A stretch of 64,000 nucleotides of DNA, taken from positions 41,813 to 105,812 of the forward strand of contig QAND01000023.1 of the NCBI GenBank assembly GCA_003150225.1. Reading direction: 5' to 3'. Position numbers and translations under genes: made by a program. The notes under the pieces are model-generated. The model was not told the origin of the DNA and searched no databases. It saw nothing but the letters and a program-made list of their open reading frames with translations. Below are positions 9,171 to 17,685 of the stretch, in pieces. The DNA comes from Bacillota bacterium (lineage in GTDB: Bacteria; Bacillota; Clostridia; Christensenellales; QAND01). Positions within the stretch are counted from its first letter, which is position 1. The number at the start of each line of letters is the position of its first letter.

Positions 9171-9737
9171 ATGGTGCAATATCGAACGCTAACGGCCGCG
9201 GAGATCCGCCCAGAGCTGTTCCAAGGCTTCATTCGCCGCCAGGTGGTAACCAAATGCTGGCGTAGAAGAAAGGACAAATGGGTCATAGAGGAGGCTCCGT
9301 TTCTTGACGATTGGAGCGAAGCCGATTTTAACTTTCTGGTCTCCTGCCTGAAAAACACGGCGGATACGGGCGGCCTGGTCTACGCCGCCTTTGCTCGTGG
9401 CGTTTTAAAGGGCTTTGTCTCGGTAGAGCCTCACTTATTCGGAGGCGAACACCGCTATCTGGATCTTTCCAGCATCCATGTGTCCCAAGACATGCGGGGT
9501 ACGGGAATCGGGACCGCCCTCTTCAGCGCCGCCAAGGAATGGGCTAGGAACAAAGGCGCAAAAAAGCTGTATATCTCCGCTCATTCAGCCGTAGAAAGCC
9601 AGCGGTTTTATCAAAAAATGGGGTGTGTGGACGCCCAGTTCCTTCATCCGCAGCACGTTGAAGCGGAACCCTTTGACCGCCAACTGGAATGTGCATTATC
9701 CCATGAAACAGCGGCGCTCGGCGATTCCGATTCCTAA
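9171..9737 (+). CDS. GNAT family N-acetyltransferase
   Basis: The 188-residue product has the GNAT core, with motif A LSSIHVSQDMRGTGIGTALFSAAKEWARNKGAKKLYIS around residues 100-140 (RGTGIG is the acetyl-CoA pyrophosphate loop) and motif B SQRFYQKMGCVDAQ. An N-terminal acceptor-side region of about 65 residues varies between families, so the acetylated substrate is unknown. The ATG follows GGGGAGGG. It is not obviously linked to the next gene. Confidence 0.85.
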   Translation: MVQYRTLTAAEIRPELFQGFIRRQVVTKCWRRRKDKWVIEEAPFLDDWSEADFNFLVSCLKNTADTGGLVYAAFARGVLKGFVSVEPHLFGGEHRYLDLSSIHVSQDMRGTGIGTALFSAAKEWARNKGAKKLYISAHSAVESQRFYQKMGCVDAQFLHPQHVEAEPFDRQLECALSHETAALGDSDS

Positions 9738-9813
9738 CGCCATGGAAGAAGGCTTAGGCAATAATTGCACAACGGAAAAAATGCGATTAAAATAATGGCC
9801 GGAGGGGATTGAT

Positions 9814-10566
9814 ATGTTGACGGAACAGGAACGGGAACGGTTTATGCGGCAGATCGTCATGCCGGGCATTGGAGAGGAAGGCCAGGAAATCCTGAAAAAC
9901 GCCAAGGTACTGGTGGTAGGGTCCGGCGGCTTGGGCTCTCCTGCCCTCTATTACCTGACGGTGGCCGGCGTGGGTGAAATCGGCATTGTGGACACCGATG
10001 TGGTCTCCTTATCCAACCTAAACCGGCAGATTCTCCATACGGAGGCGGATCTCCAGCGCCCCAAAGTGGAATCCGCGGTGGAAAAGCTGCAAAAGCTGGA
10101 CGCTTCCATCCGCTTTCATCCCATGCAGGTCTACCTGGATGAAAACAACGCCCAGGAAATCCTGACAGGCTATGACCTTATTGTGGACTGCGTGGACAAC
10201 GACGACACCCGCTATCTCATCAACCGCTGGGCCGTACGCCTGGGCATTCCATTGGTGGAGGGGGGCGTCCGGGGACTGGAGGGCTACATCCTTCCCATTC
10301 TCCCAGGGAAAAGCCCCTGCTATCGCTGCGTCTACCCCGAGAAAACAAAAAGAGCATCCGATCCCATCCCGGTTCTGGGCGGCACTGCTGGAGCGGTGGG
10401 CGCCATGGAGGCCATCGTTGGGATTCGCATGCTCTTGGGACAGTCCGTCCCCGTAGGAAAGCTAACGTTTTTCCAATTCGCGGGGCTTACCAGCACGCAG
10501 ATCGAGGTAAAGCGGGATCCCCACTGCCCCGTCTGTGGCCAGGCTCCTTCAGAAATTGTGGATTAG
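9814..10566 (+). CDS. HesA/MoeB/ThiF-family adenylyltransferase
   Basis: The 250-residue product has the E1-like nucleotide-binding motif GSGGLGSPALYYLTVAGVG (about residues 35-53), the SNLNRQILH loop with its Arg/Gln finger, DCVDNDDTRYLIN, and two zinc-binding CxxC pairs (CYRC near 170 and CPVC near 242). Such proteins adenylate the C-terminus of a ubiquitin-like sulfur carrier (ThiS or MoaD). No thiamin or molybdopterin gene and no carrier protein sits next to it, so ThiF and MoeB roles cannot be told apart. Confidence 0.88.
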   Translation: MLTEQERERFMRQIVMPGIGEEGQEILKNAKVLVVGSGGLGSPALYYLTVAGVGEIGIVDTDVVSLSNLNRQILHTEADLQRPKVESAVEKLQKLDASIRFHPMQVYLDENNAQEILTGYDLIVDCVDNDDTRYLINRWAVRLGIPLVEGGVRGLEGYILPILPGKSPCYRCVYPEKTKRASDPIPVLGGTAGAVGAMEAIVGIRMLLGQSVPVGKLTFFQFAGLTSTQIEVKRDPHCPVCGQAPSEIVD

Positions 10567-10739
10567 CTGGACTTTACGCTTCCGGATGAAGTGGGACTAT
10601 CGTCCTTGAAGGTTTGGTGATTCACGTTTACCAACACATGATCGGGATAATATACGGCTTTTATCCAACTGATCCGTGGGTCTAGCCCCACAAAAACGCG
10701 ATCATACCGGCTTTTTTGATTGGATATCTCCTTTGACAA
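10563..10739 (-). CDS. Small hypothetical protein
   Basis: This is a possible 58-residue protein starting at TTG (10737-10739), placed 8 bases after a strong AAGGAGG. The product (MSKEISNQKSRYDRVFVGLDPRIS...) has no recognised domain, is mildly basic at the start and Ser-rich at the end. Its stop overlaps that of the convergent ThiF-like gene. Two copies of TTCGACAAAA lie 22 and 103 bases upstream of the start (see the regulatory entry). The strong ribosome site is the main reason to accept it. Confidence 0.45.
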   Translation of the reverse strand: MSKEISNQKSRYDRVFVGLDPRISWIKAVYYPDHVLVNVNHQTFKDDSPTSSGSVKSS

Positions 10740-10760
10740 TCCTGGCACCTCCTTCAGTTA

Positions 10761-10851
10761 TTCGACAAAACTCCCTTGGTGTCAAAATACTATCACATAA
10801 AAACAGGGATTCGCCAGCGTTTTTACATTTGAACCCATGATTCGACAAAAG
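10761..10851 (-). promoter_or_regulatory. Two possible Spo0A boxes
   Basis: TTCGACAAAA occurs exactly twice, at 10761-10770 and 10842-10851. TTCGACA/TGTCGAA is the Spo0A core box. Both lie upstream of the small minus-strand gene; no convincing promoter could be placed between them. Confidence 0.4.
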
Positions 10852-10980
10852 TTGTCAGGTTTTTATCCCCAAAAGAGCGCGTTTTTTTCCATTTGGCGCG
10901 ATTTTTGTAAAAAAGCGCCTGGGTTTGATCTTTCTAATCAACTTGTTATGATTTATTGATATTTAGTATAATTCAAATCA

Positions 10981-11012
10981 AAAAAGGGAGCGCGGAATCC
11001 GCGCTCCCTTTT
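10981..11012 (-). terminator. Terminator of the DUF4870-like gene
   Basis: agggagcgcgg-aat-ccgcgctccct, an 11-bp perfect stem flanked by A-run and T-run. Between it and 10851 the sequence is AT-rich with nothing else recognisable. Confidence 0.92.
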
Positions 11013-11036
11013 CACGCATAGAATGCAACCGGCGCT

Positions 11037-12122
11037 CTAAACGTCCGTCTGCCGCTCTGGAGATTCCTCCTGTCCCTCTTCCAAGATGATCGGATCCATC
11101 GGCTGCTCCTCCAAAACCTCCGCATCCACATCGCTTGCAGTGGGTTCCAAATCCGTCTCCCCTAGGACCTCCTCCGATGGGGCAACAGCCCCCTCAGGCC
11201 CTTCTGCGGGCTCCTCTGGCCCCTTCACCGCAGGCTTAGGCGGCAGCAGGAAATCCTCCTTCTCCACATGAGGCTCCTGGGGCTCCTCAGCAAAAAGGGA
11301 ATTCGTATTCTCCTCTTTGGGGGATATCGCCCCTTCCATATCCTCTGGAGCGGTATCTTGGGATGCGGGTTTCCTGTGCAGCTTGCCAAAGAATGCCGCT
11401 ATGCCGCCCCTCTTAGGCCGGGACTCCCCTTCCCCAGTAAAGTAGGGCACATCCAGATCCTGTGGGGTACCGGCGTCCCCCTCCATAGAATCCTCCTGCT
11501 CCAGGCCGGATAGGGCCAGCAGCGGAGCGCCGATCAACGGCAGGCAACTGGGTACCTCGGTAATGGCGCCCAACACGCAGTAGGTGAGGGCCACAAAGAT
11601 GGCCATAAAAACAAGATAGATGGCCGTTCCCAGCAACAACTGCTCTATGGGAGTAATGAGGTTGGTCATCAGCACAAAGAGATTGGTGCCCCCCGCCAAA
11701 ATGGCGGCCGCGATCACTAGGATCCATAGAGCCATGCTCTGGAGGCCATGAAACCGCACCAATCGGTTCTTCACCCCGTATACCAGCGCAACCACCGCCC
11801 CAATTGGGCCAAAATAGGCCACCGCGCTATACGCGCGCTGGCGGCGTGCGAGGATCTCCTCCTGGGATTCCTCCTCTTCCGGCTCCTCCGGGCCGGATAG
11901 CAGCAAGTCCAGCTCGTCGTATTCCGATTCTTCGGCAGCTTCCAAAGTCTCCTCAGGGACGGAATCATCCATGGGCTCAGAGGCGCAAGATGGAGCTTCC
12001 TCCCCGTCCACCCCAGCCATTTCGGAGCAATTTTGATGGTTTGCCAGCGATTCTGAAGCGGTTACAGCCTCGCCATCTATAGCCTGGGATTCCTCAGCTT
12101 TTCTGTTCCAACGCCATTTCAT
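11037..12122 (-). CDS. Acidic membrane protein with DUF4870/Tic20-like core
   Basis: The 361-residue protein has a long acidic N-terminus (Glu-rich to about residue 85), then a membrane core of about 115 residues starting RAYSAVAYFGPIGAVVALVYGVKNRLVRFHGLQSMALW. That pattern, a first helix, then a charged turn with RFHxxQ, then further helices, is typical of DUF4870/Tic20-like proteins. A second long acidic, Pro/Glu-rich tail follows (about 200-361). The ATG at 12122 is chosen since GGGAGG lies 8 bases before it. The function of this membrane family is not established; the acidic tails suggest an unstructured interaction region. Confidence 0.7.
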   Translation of the reverse strand: MKWRWNRKAEESQAIDGEAVTASESLANHQNCSEMAGVDGEEAPSCASEPMDDSVPEETLEAAEESEYDELDLLLSGPEEPEEEESQEEILARRQRAYSAVAYFGPIGAVVALVYGVKNRLVRFHGLQSMALWILVIAAAILAGGTNLFVLMTNLITPIEQLLLGTAIYLVFMAIFVALTYCVLGAITEVPSCLPLIGAPLLALSGLEQEDSMEGDAGTPQDLDVPYFTGEGESRPKRGGIAAFFGKLHRKPASQDTAPEDMEGAISPKEENTNSLFAEEPQEPHVEKEDFLLPPKPAVKGPEEPAEGPEGAVAPSEEVLGETDLEPTASDVDAEVLEEQPMDPIILEEGQEESPERQTDV

Positions 12123-12241
12123 CCTGCGCACCTCCCTTGCCCCAATTTGTAAAAAATGGATGTTCTATCATCATAGCATAGTTTTTCCTCGATACAACCC
12201 GTTCCCAAAGGATGCAAAAAATTCATCTCCGGGTTTTCCTA

Positions 12242-12721
12242 TTATACCGGGTTTTCCTCCCGGGGACCATCCTCCAAGCGGCACCACATGATATAGGCGT
12301 CTTCCCCGTTATCGGAATAGTATTTCTTTCGTAGGCCCACCGAGGTAAAACCATGGTTCTGGTACATCCTTTGAGCGACAGCGTTGCTTACCCGCACCTC
12401 CAAGGTCATATCCCGAGCGCCCATGGCCCGGGCTGCATGCATCAGGCTCTCCAGCAAAAAACTGCCTGCCCCCATTCGCCGGGCCGATGGCACGATGCAG
12501 ATGGTGCTGATAAAGGATTCGTCCAAAACGCACCAAACGCCTCCAAAACCGATCATCTTTCCCTCTACATATGCCCCCAGGTATAGGGCCGCGGGATTAT
12601 CGGTAATGTCCCGATACAGGCTGTCCCGGCTCCAGGGATCGGTAAAGCATAACGTTTCAATGGTAGCCGCCGCATCCACATCCTCCTCCCCCAGAGGACG
12701 GACAATCAGCTCAGGTTCCAT
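12242..12721 (-). CDS. rimI: Ribosomal protein bS18 alanine N-acetyltransferase
   Basis: This 159-residue GNAT enzyme has the RimI pattern: AATIETLCFTDPWSRDSLYRDI, acetyl-CoA loop ARRMGAGSFLLESLM, and RVSNAVAQRMYQNHGFTSVGLRKKYYSDNGEDAYIM at the end. RimI acetylates the N-terminal alanine of ribosomal protein S18. The ATG at 12721 overlaps the last codons of tsaB by 11 bases, the usual tsaE-tsaB-rimI arrangement, so translation is probably coupled. The longer upstream frame lies inside tsaB and is not used. tsaD, which often follows, is not here. Confidence 0.93.
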   Translation of the reverse strand: MEPELIVRPLGEEDVDAAATIETLCFTDPWSRDSLYRDITDNPAALYLGAYVEGKMIGFGGVWCVLDESFISTICIVPSARRMGAGSFLLESLMHAARAMGARDMTLEVRVSNAVAQRMYQNHGFTSVGLRKKYYSDNGEDAYIMWCRLEDGPREENPV

Positions 12722-13382
12722 GGCGCAGCCGCTCCGCCTGGGATACCCGCATATAGTCGATGGAAGCCTGGGCCTCGGGAACAAAACGGCCCTGCTTTAC
12801 CGCTGCCACCGCCACCCAGGAAGCCCGAAGGAGATTTCGTTCCGCCGCCGCAAAAACCGCCCGATCCCCCAGAGTGCTTGCAATGGCCTCCCGGTGTACC
12901 GCAGCCCCATCCCCCAGGAAAAACACGGGGGAAGATAAGGTTTCTGCGGCGGATAACAGCTCCGTCAAAGGCCGGGGCCCGCCCGGCAAAAGCGCCTCCT
13001 CCCCCCGATAAAGCGCGGTATAGACTTCCCCCCGACGGGCGTCCATCATGGGACAGACCACCCCTGGGAACCCCGATCCCCCCTCTTTAAGCGCCAAGAG
13101 GGTGGGCACCGGAGCGATGGGAATGGACAGCGCGCGGCAAAGGCCCTGGGCGGTGGCCATGCCGATCCGAAGCCCGGTAAAGCTGCCAGGGCCCGCCGTT
13201 ACCGCCAGGGCGGAAAGGGAGGCTTTCTCGGTATCCGTCACCTCTAACAGGGCGTCGATCATGGGAAGGAGCTTTTCGGAATGGGTCAACCCCAGGTCCA
13301 GGTACATCTCACCCAACAGCTTCTCCTCATAGAGGGCGGCGGCACAGCTCTTGGCCGATGCGTCCAAAGCCAGTATTTTCAA
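12711..13382 (-). CDS. tsaB: tRNA t6A biosynthesis protein TsaB
   Basis: The 223-residue product begins MKILALDASAKSCAAALYEE and has the ASKHA stretch THSEKLLPMIDALL and AVTAGPGSFTGLRIGMATAQGL. TsaB dimerises with TsaD to transfer threonylcarbamoyl to A37 of ANN-reading tRNAs. A TTG start at 13382 is proposed: GGGGGAAGG lies just upstream and it overlaps the tsaE stop as TTGA. The 38-residue upstream extension in the same frame is Gly/Arg-rich and lies inside tsaE. Confidence 0.94.
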   Translation of the reverse strand: MKILALDASAKSCAAALYEEKLLGEMYLDLGLTHSEKLLPMIDALLEVTDTEKASLSALAVTAGPGSFTGLRIGMATAQGLCRALSIPIAPVPTLLALKEGGSGFPGVVCPMMDARRGEVYTALYRGEEALLPGGPRPLTELLSAAETLSSPVFFLGDGAAVHREAIASTLGDRAVFAAAERNLLRASWVAVAAVKQGRFVPEAQASIDYMRVSQAERLRHGT

Positions 13383-13831
13383 CGTCCTTCCCCCTTTCCC
13401 CCTAGGATGCTGACGCGGCGGAGGCACTCCCCCGCCTTTTCTATCCCTATCCTTATGCTGGGCTCCCCCAGGATATCCTCCGCGCCATCCGGCCATTCCA
13501 CAATGCAGATCCCGTCCCCTCCCAGGTACTCCTCCACGCCAATATCGTAGAGTTCCTCGGGAGAAATCCGGTAGAGATCAAAATGGTAGACCGGAATCCG
13601 CGCCGGGTATTGATTGACGATGGCAAAGGTAGGACTGGTTACATAATCGTCGTAGCCCAACCCCTGGCAGATACCCCGGGTCAGAGCGGTTTTCCCCGCG
13701 CCGGGCTCCCCATACAGGAGGAGCCTATCCCCCTTTTTTAAGCAACCGGCCAAAGCCCGGCCCAGGGCCGTAGTCTCCTCCTCCGATTGGGTCTCCGCCG
13801 CAAATCCGGAGAACAGCTCCTCCCTATGCAT
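13379..13831 (-). CDS. tsaE: tRNA t6A biosynthesis ATPase TsaE
   Basis: The 150-residue protein has Walker A LLYGEPGAGKTALTRG (about residues 39-54), SPTFAIVNQY and VYHFDLYRI, all hallmarks of TsaE. It is the ATPase that resets the TsaB-TsaD complex after each t6A reaction. It overlaps the YitT gene upstream by 8 bases and tsaB downstream by 4, so four minus-strand genes are tightly packed. Confidence 0.96.
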   Translation of the reverse strand: MHREELFSGFAAETQSEEETTALGRALAGCLKKGDRLLLYGEPGAGKTALTRGICQGLGYDDYVTSPTFAIVNQYPARIPVYHFDLYRISPEELYDIGVEEYLGGDGICIVEWPDGAEDILGEPSIRIGIEKAGECLRRVSILGGKGEGR

Positions 13832-14669
13832 GGCTTTTAAAGCCCTCCCCCATCACCTCGCTGGCGGGATTGACGATAACAAAGGCAGCGGAATCGATCT
13901 CGCGGATGATGTCCTTCAGCTGAGACAGCTCCTTGTTGCTCTCCAATACGCACAGAAGCATCCCCTTGGGCTCCCCGGTGTACACCCCGGTGGCCGCCAT
14001 GCGGGTAACGCCCCGCTCCATATCCGCCATGATCTTCTCGCTGATCTGCTCCCAGTGATCGGTGATGATGTACACCATCCGGGCCCGGCTCAATCCCTCC
14101 ATGATCATATCCATCACCTTGGTGCTGATAAACAGGGCCACCAGAGAAAACAGCCCCAGCTCCAGGGAGAACAAAACGGCGGACAGCGCCACCACCACAA
14201 AGTCGATGGCAAACATCACCCATGCCACCGAGATAAAGGGGAATAGCCCCTGAAGGAGCTTGGCCGCCAGGTAGGTTCCTCCGGTGTTGCCGCCGCTCCG
14301 CTCGATGATCCCCAGGCCCACGCCCATCACCACGCCGCCGAATACGCTGGCCAGCATGGGGTCATCCGTTATCACCGGCAGGGGAATGTAGTCTACCGCC
14401 AGGGAGGTAACCACCGAGGCGTATAGGGCGATAAAAGCAAACTCCTTACCAAATTTCTTGATCGCCAGCAGGAACAAGGGTAGATTCATCAGTAAAATGG
14501 CGGCGCCGGTGGGCACCCCCGTTATGTAATGGAGAACGGTGGCAAGACCGCTGACCCCTCCAGGCGCGATCTTATTGGGAACCAGGAATAGGTTCAAGGA
14601 AAACGCCATGATAAACACGCCGGCGGTAATCAAAATCATCTTCTTCCACAGTGCCATTCCCTTGGTCAT
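13824..14669 (-). CDS. YitT family membrane protein
   Basis: The 281-residue protein has five to six membrane helices in its first 195 residues (NLFLVPNKIAPGGVSGLATVLHY is the family signature) and a C-terminal soluble DUF2179 domain (ARMVYIITDHWEQISEKIMADMERGVTRM). YitT proteins are common in Bacillota in several copies; their role is not known. The ATG at 14669 is preferred over a GTG six bases earlier because the AAGGAGAGG site fits it better. Confidence 0.9.
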   Translation of the reverse strand: MTKGMALWKKMILITAGVFIMAFSLNLFLVPNKIAPGGVSGLATVLHYITGVPTGAAILLMNLPLFLLAIKKFGKEFAFIALYASVVTSLAVDYIPLPVITDDPMLASVFGGVVMGVGLGIIERSGGNTGGTYLAAKLLQGLFPFISVAWVMFAIDFVVVALSAVLFSLELGLFSLVALFISTKVMDMIMEGLSRARMVYIITDHWEQISEKIMADMERGVTRMAATGVYTGEPKGMLLCVLESNKELSQLKDIIREIDSAAFVIVNPASEVMGEGFKSHA

Positions 14670-14736
14670 AGCCACCTCTCCTTATCCACATGGGGTCTTT
14701 TGTAAATCCGTCCTACGGCTGGTATATTATAGCATG

Positions 14737-15081
14737 CTAAGGCCGTTCCTTAAACCCCAGGCTTATCTTCAGTGCCCCGTCCACCTGCTCCATTATGTCC
14801 TCTCCAACCGATCCCATATACTTTACCAGCCGGCTTTTGTCTATGGTACGGATCTGCTCCATTAGAATGATGGATTCCCGTCCCAGCTCGGTATCGGACA
14901 ACCGGATATGGGTAGGCAGCTTGTTCTTCTCCAGGCTGGACGTAATGGCGGCAGCGATGACGGTTGGACTATACTTGTTGCCCATATTATTTTGTACGAT
15001 AAGTACCGGGCGCATTCCCCCCTGTTCGCTGCCAACCACAGGGCTGAGATCCGCCAGGTATATTTCACCTCTTTTTATCAA
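14737..15081 (-). CDS. mazF: MazF/EndoA-type mRNA interferase toxin
   Basis: The 114-residue product is very close to Bacillus EndoA: IKRGEIYLADLSPVVGSEQGGMRPVLIVQNN, SPTVIAAAIT and RTIDKSRLVKYMG. The catalytic Arg24 (GGMRPV) and Thr47 (AAIT) are present, so it should cut mRNA at specific short sites. The TTG at 15081 is chosen because GGAGG lies 9 bases upstream and the start then aligns with relatives. In most Bacillota a small ribbon-helix-helix antitoxin gene lies directly upstream; here only 58 to 68 bases separate it from nnrD and no antitoxin is present. Confidence 0.93.
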   Translation of the reverse strand: MIKRGEIYLADLSPVVGSEQGGMRPVLIVQNNMGNKYSPTVIAAAITSSLEKNKLPTHIRLSDTELGRESIILMEQIRTIDKSRLVKYMGSVGEDIMEQVDGALKISLGFKERP

Positions 15082-15102
15082 TCCTTTCACCCTCCAGAAA
15101 TA

Positions 15103-15134
15103 GGGCGCTTACATAGCATAGTATGCAAGCGCCC
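15103..15134 (-). terminator. Hairpin between nnrD and mazF
   Basis: gggcgctt pairs with aagcgccc and the loop holds a second small palindrome (gcata-g-tatgc). There is no T-run, so it may be a weak terminator, a processing site, or an attenuator ahead of mazF. Confidence 0.5.
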
Positions 15135-15148
15135 GGACTTCCGTTAGG

Positions 15149-16624
15149 TCAGGATTCATATGGCAAATAGGCCTTATGGAGGCATTCCACGGTGTGGTAG
15201 GGGGTCATGGCCGTGCTGCCATACCGGGCCATGGCAGCCTCACCCGCCACCCCGGCAAGATAGGCCCCCGCCGCCGCCGCGTATTGGGGCTCGGCGCCAT
15301 GGGCCAGAAATCCGCCGATCACCCCGGACAACACATCCCCGCTGCCTCCCTTGGCCATACCGGCACAGCCCCGATTGGAGAACAGAGTGCTCTCGGCCCC
15401 GGCAATGAGGGTAACCGCCCCCTTGAGCAGCACGGTACACCGGAATCGGTTCGCCGCCTCCTCCACGGCGGCCAGCGGATCCTCCACCACCGTCCTGAGT
15501 TCCGTATCCAAAAGCCGGGAAAGCTCCTTTGGATGAGGGGTCAGCACCAGGGGGCCTGAGGCGGAAAGCAGGATCTCCGGACCGCCTCGGGCCAGGGCGT
15601 TGAGCCCGTCGGCGTCGATCAAGGTAGGCATCCCAGCCGATAGTCCTTCGGCAACCAGCTCATATACCCGGGGGCCGTCTCCCAGGCCCGGTCCCATCAC
15701 AAGGGCGGTTTTGCCCTGAAGGAGGGCAGGCATGTCATGGGGCGCCGCTACCGGGCGCACCATGGCCTCTCGAACCCGATGAGCGTACACGCGAGCGGTT
15801 TCCGGATCGGATAAAAGGGTAACCGTCCCCGCCCCCGACCGAAGGGCCGCCTCAGCGGAAAGAAGGGCGGCGCCCGGCATCTCCATGCTGCCCCCCAGAA
15901 TGGCCAGCCGCCCGTAATCGCCCTTATGGGTGTTCCGAGAGCGTTTGAGGGAATGCACATCGGATCTGGTGAACAGATACCGGCGCCGGGACGGCAGCAG
16001 CGGAGAGGGGATCACCTGATAGGCCAGCACCTCTCCCGCGTATTCCGCTCCAGGGTATAGGATCACCCCGGGCTTGAACCCCGACAGACACACGGTCAGG
16101 TCCGCCCGGACGGCGTTCTCATGGGCTCGGCCGGTGTCGGCAGAAACCCCAGTGGGCAGATCCACCGCCACCACACGGCCTGACTCCCCCAATCGGTTGA
16201 TGATCCGGGCCGCTCGAAGATAATCCCCTTCCAGGCCGAACCGCGCGCCGGTACCCAAAAGAGCATCCACCACCACGTCATAGGGCGGGATACCGTCATT
16301 GGAAGGCAGGGGAAGCACCTCCCGCCCGCTCTTCATCCGATACTGGGTATACAGCCGGGAAATCGCCTCTCCCTGCCCCAGCCTCACGGCGTAAACCCGG
16401 GTCTCCCACCCCAGCTCCGCCAAGGTGGCCGCAGCGGCCACCCCGTCGGCTCCATTGTTGCCGCTGCCGCAGAAAAAGACCGCGCGGCGGCGGGAAGCAT
16501 GGCTGCAGATGGCCTGGGCAACCAAAGACCCCGCCCGGCGGATCAATTCCAGCTCGTTGTTGTGTAGGGCGATTTCATGGGCGTCCATGGCCTTAATGTC
16601 CCCACTGGTAAATACGTCCTTCAT
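15149..16624 (-). CDS. nnrD: Bifunctional NAD(P)HX epimerase/dehydratase
   Basis: The 491-residue protein has two domains. Residues 1-215 are YjeF_N, the epimerase, with FFCGSGNNGADGVAAAATLAELG and VAVDLPTGVSADTG. Residues 220-491 are the ribokinase-like ADP-dependent dehydratase, with THKGDYGRLAILGGSMEMPGAALLSAEAALRSGAG, MGPGLGD and GSGDVLSGVIGGF. Together they repair damaged, hydrated NADH and NADPH. The ATG follows AAGAGGAGG. In relatives it sits in the same neighbourhood as alanine racemase and the mazEF pair; alr is missing here. Confidence 0.95.
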   Translation of the reverse strand: MKDVFTSGDIKAMDAHEIALHNNELELIRRAGSLVAQAICSHASRRRAVFFCGSGNNGADGVAAAATLAELGWETRVYAVRLGQGEAISRLYTQYRMKSGREVLPLPSNDGIPPYDVVVDALLGTGARFGLEGDYLRAARIINRLGESGRVVAVDLPTGVSADTGRAHENAVRADLTVCLSGFKPGVILYPGAEYAGEVLAYQVIPSPLLPSRRRYLFTRSDVHSLKRSRNTHKGDYGRLAILGGSMEMPGAALLSAEAALRSGAGTVTLLSDPETARVYAHRVREAMVRPVAAPHDMPALLQGKTALVMGPGLGDGPRVYELVAEGLSAGMPTLIDADGLNALARGGPEILLSASGPLVLTPHPKELSRLLDTELRTVVEDPLAAVEEAANRFRCTVLLKGAVTLIAGAESTLFSNRGCAGMAKGGSGDVLSGVIGGFLAHGAEPQYAAAAGAYLAGVAGEAAMARYGSTAMTPYHTVECLHKAYLPYES

Positions 16625-16689
16625 GGAAGCCTCCTCTTACGATTCCTTTCCGGCGCACCGCAGCGCGCGCCGCGCCCACGACATTTCCT

Positions 16690-17685
16690 TCACGCATAGA
16701 GTCCTTCCCCTCTGATGCTCACATCCCCCGCCAGGATGGCATGCACCGTGCCCGCCTCGTCCCGCAGCCGGAGGGATCCGTCCGGGCCAAACCCCACGCA
16801 AACGCCTCGAAGCTGTCGTTTGCCTTGGATGGCGGTCACCGGCCGGTTCAGACAGACGCTCCACTGGGCGTATTCCTCCATCAACGAAGCAAAATCAGGC
16901 GTTCCTTCTCCCATAGCCTCGGCGTAGAGATCAAAAAACTCCGCCAGCACCGCGGCCAGAACCCGGGCACGGGGGATAACCCGCCCCGTCTCCATAGCCA
17001 TGCTGGTGGCCACCCCCATAAGTTCCTGCCCAAAGGTGGGCTGATTCACGTTGATCCCGATGCCCAGGACAGCGTAGTCCACCCCGTCTAAATCAGCCGA
17101 TAGCTCGCAAAGGATGCCGCAGAGTTTCCGATGTCCGCACAGCACATCGTTGGGCCATTTAAGGCCCACGTTGGGAAGCATTCCCTGGGCCGATACCCCT
17201 CTCGCCACCGCCACCCCTGCCATCAGAGAGAAAAGATGGGCTTCCTGAGGCGCAATGGGGGGCCGCAGAATCAAGGAGCAGAAAATCCCTTCCCCCGCGT
17301 TGCTGGTCCAAGTCCGGCCCTGGCGGCCCCGCCCCGCCGTCTGCACTTCCGCCACCACCACGGTCCCATGGGCGGCGCCCTTTACCGCCAGCTCTTTGGC
17401 GGTTTGGTTGGTGCTGGCCACCCGATCGTAATGGAGAATGGTATAGGGAGCCTCTCCCGCATCAAAGCGATAGATCTCCACAAACTCGGGCAGCAGGCTA
17501 TCGCTCAGCGACGCCAGCCGATATCCCGCGTTCCGTTTACAGTCAATTTCGCAGCCCATGGCTTTGAGCTTTTCCACATGCTTGTTGACCGCCGCCCGGG
17601 ATACCCCCAACTGGCTTGCCATCTCCTCCCCCGATACATATCCATGGGGATTCTGCATCAGCAGCTTCAAGATTTTATCCCTCAA
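16690..17685 (-). CDS. birA: Biotin--[biotin carboxyl-carrier] ligase / biotin repressor
   Basis: The 331-residue protein has an N-terminal winged helix (YVSGEEMASQLGVSRAAVNKHVEKLKAMGCEI, residues 15-46) and a catalytic domain with the biotinyl-AMP loop GRGRQGRTWTS (about residues 118-128), KWPNDVLC and a C-terminal SH3-like domain. It attaches biotin to carboxylases and, with its DNA-binding domain, probably represses biotin genes. Its start overlaps the end of recX by four bases (17682-17685). Confidence 0.96.
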   Translation of the reverse strand: MRDKILKLLMQNPHGYVSGEEMASQLGVSRAAVNKHVEKLKAMGCEIDCKRNAGYRLASLSDSLLPEFVEIYRFDAGEAPYTILHYDRVASTNQTAKELAVKGAAHGTVVVAEVQTAGRGRQGRTWTSNAGEGIFCSLILRPPIAPQEAHLFSLMAGVAVARGVSAQGMLPNVGLKWPNDVLCGHRKLCGILCELSADLDGVDYAVLGIGINVNQPTFGQELMGVATSMAMETGRVIPRARVLAAVLAEFFDLYAEAMGEGTPDFASLMEEYAQWSVCLNRPVTAIQGKRQLRGVCVGFGPDGSLRLRDEAGTVHAILAGDVSIRGEGLYA

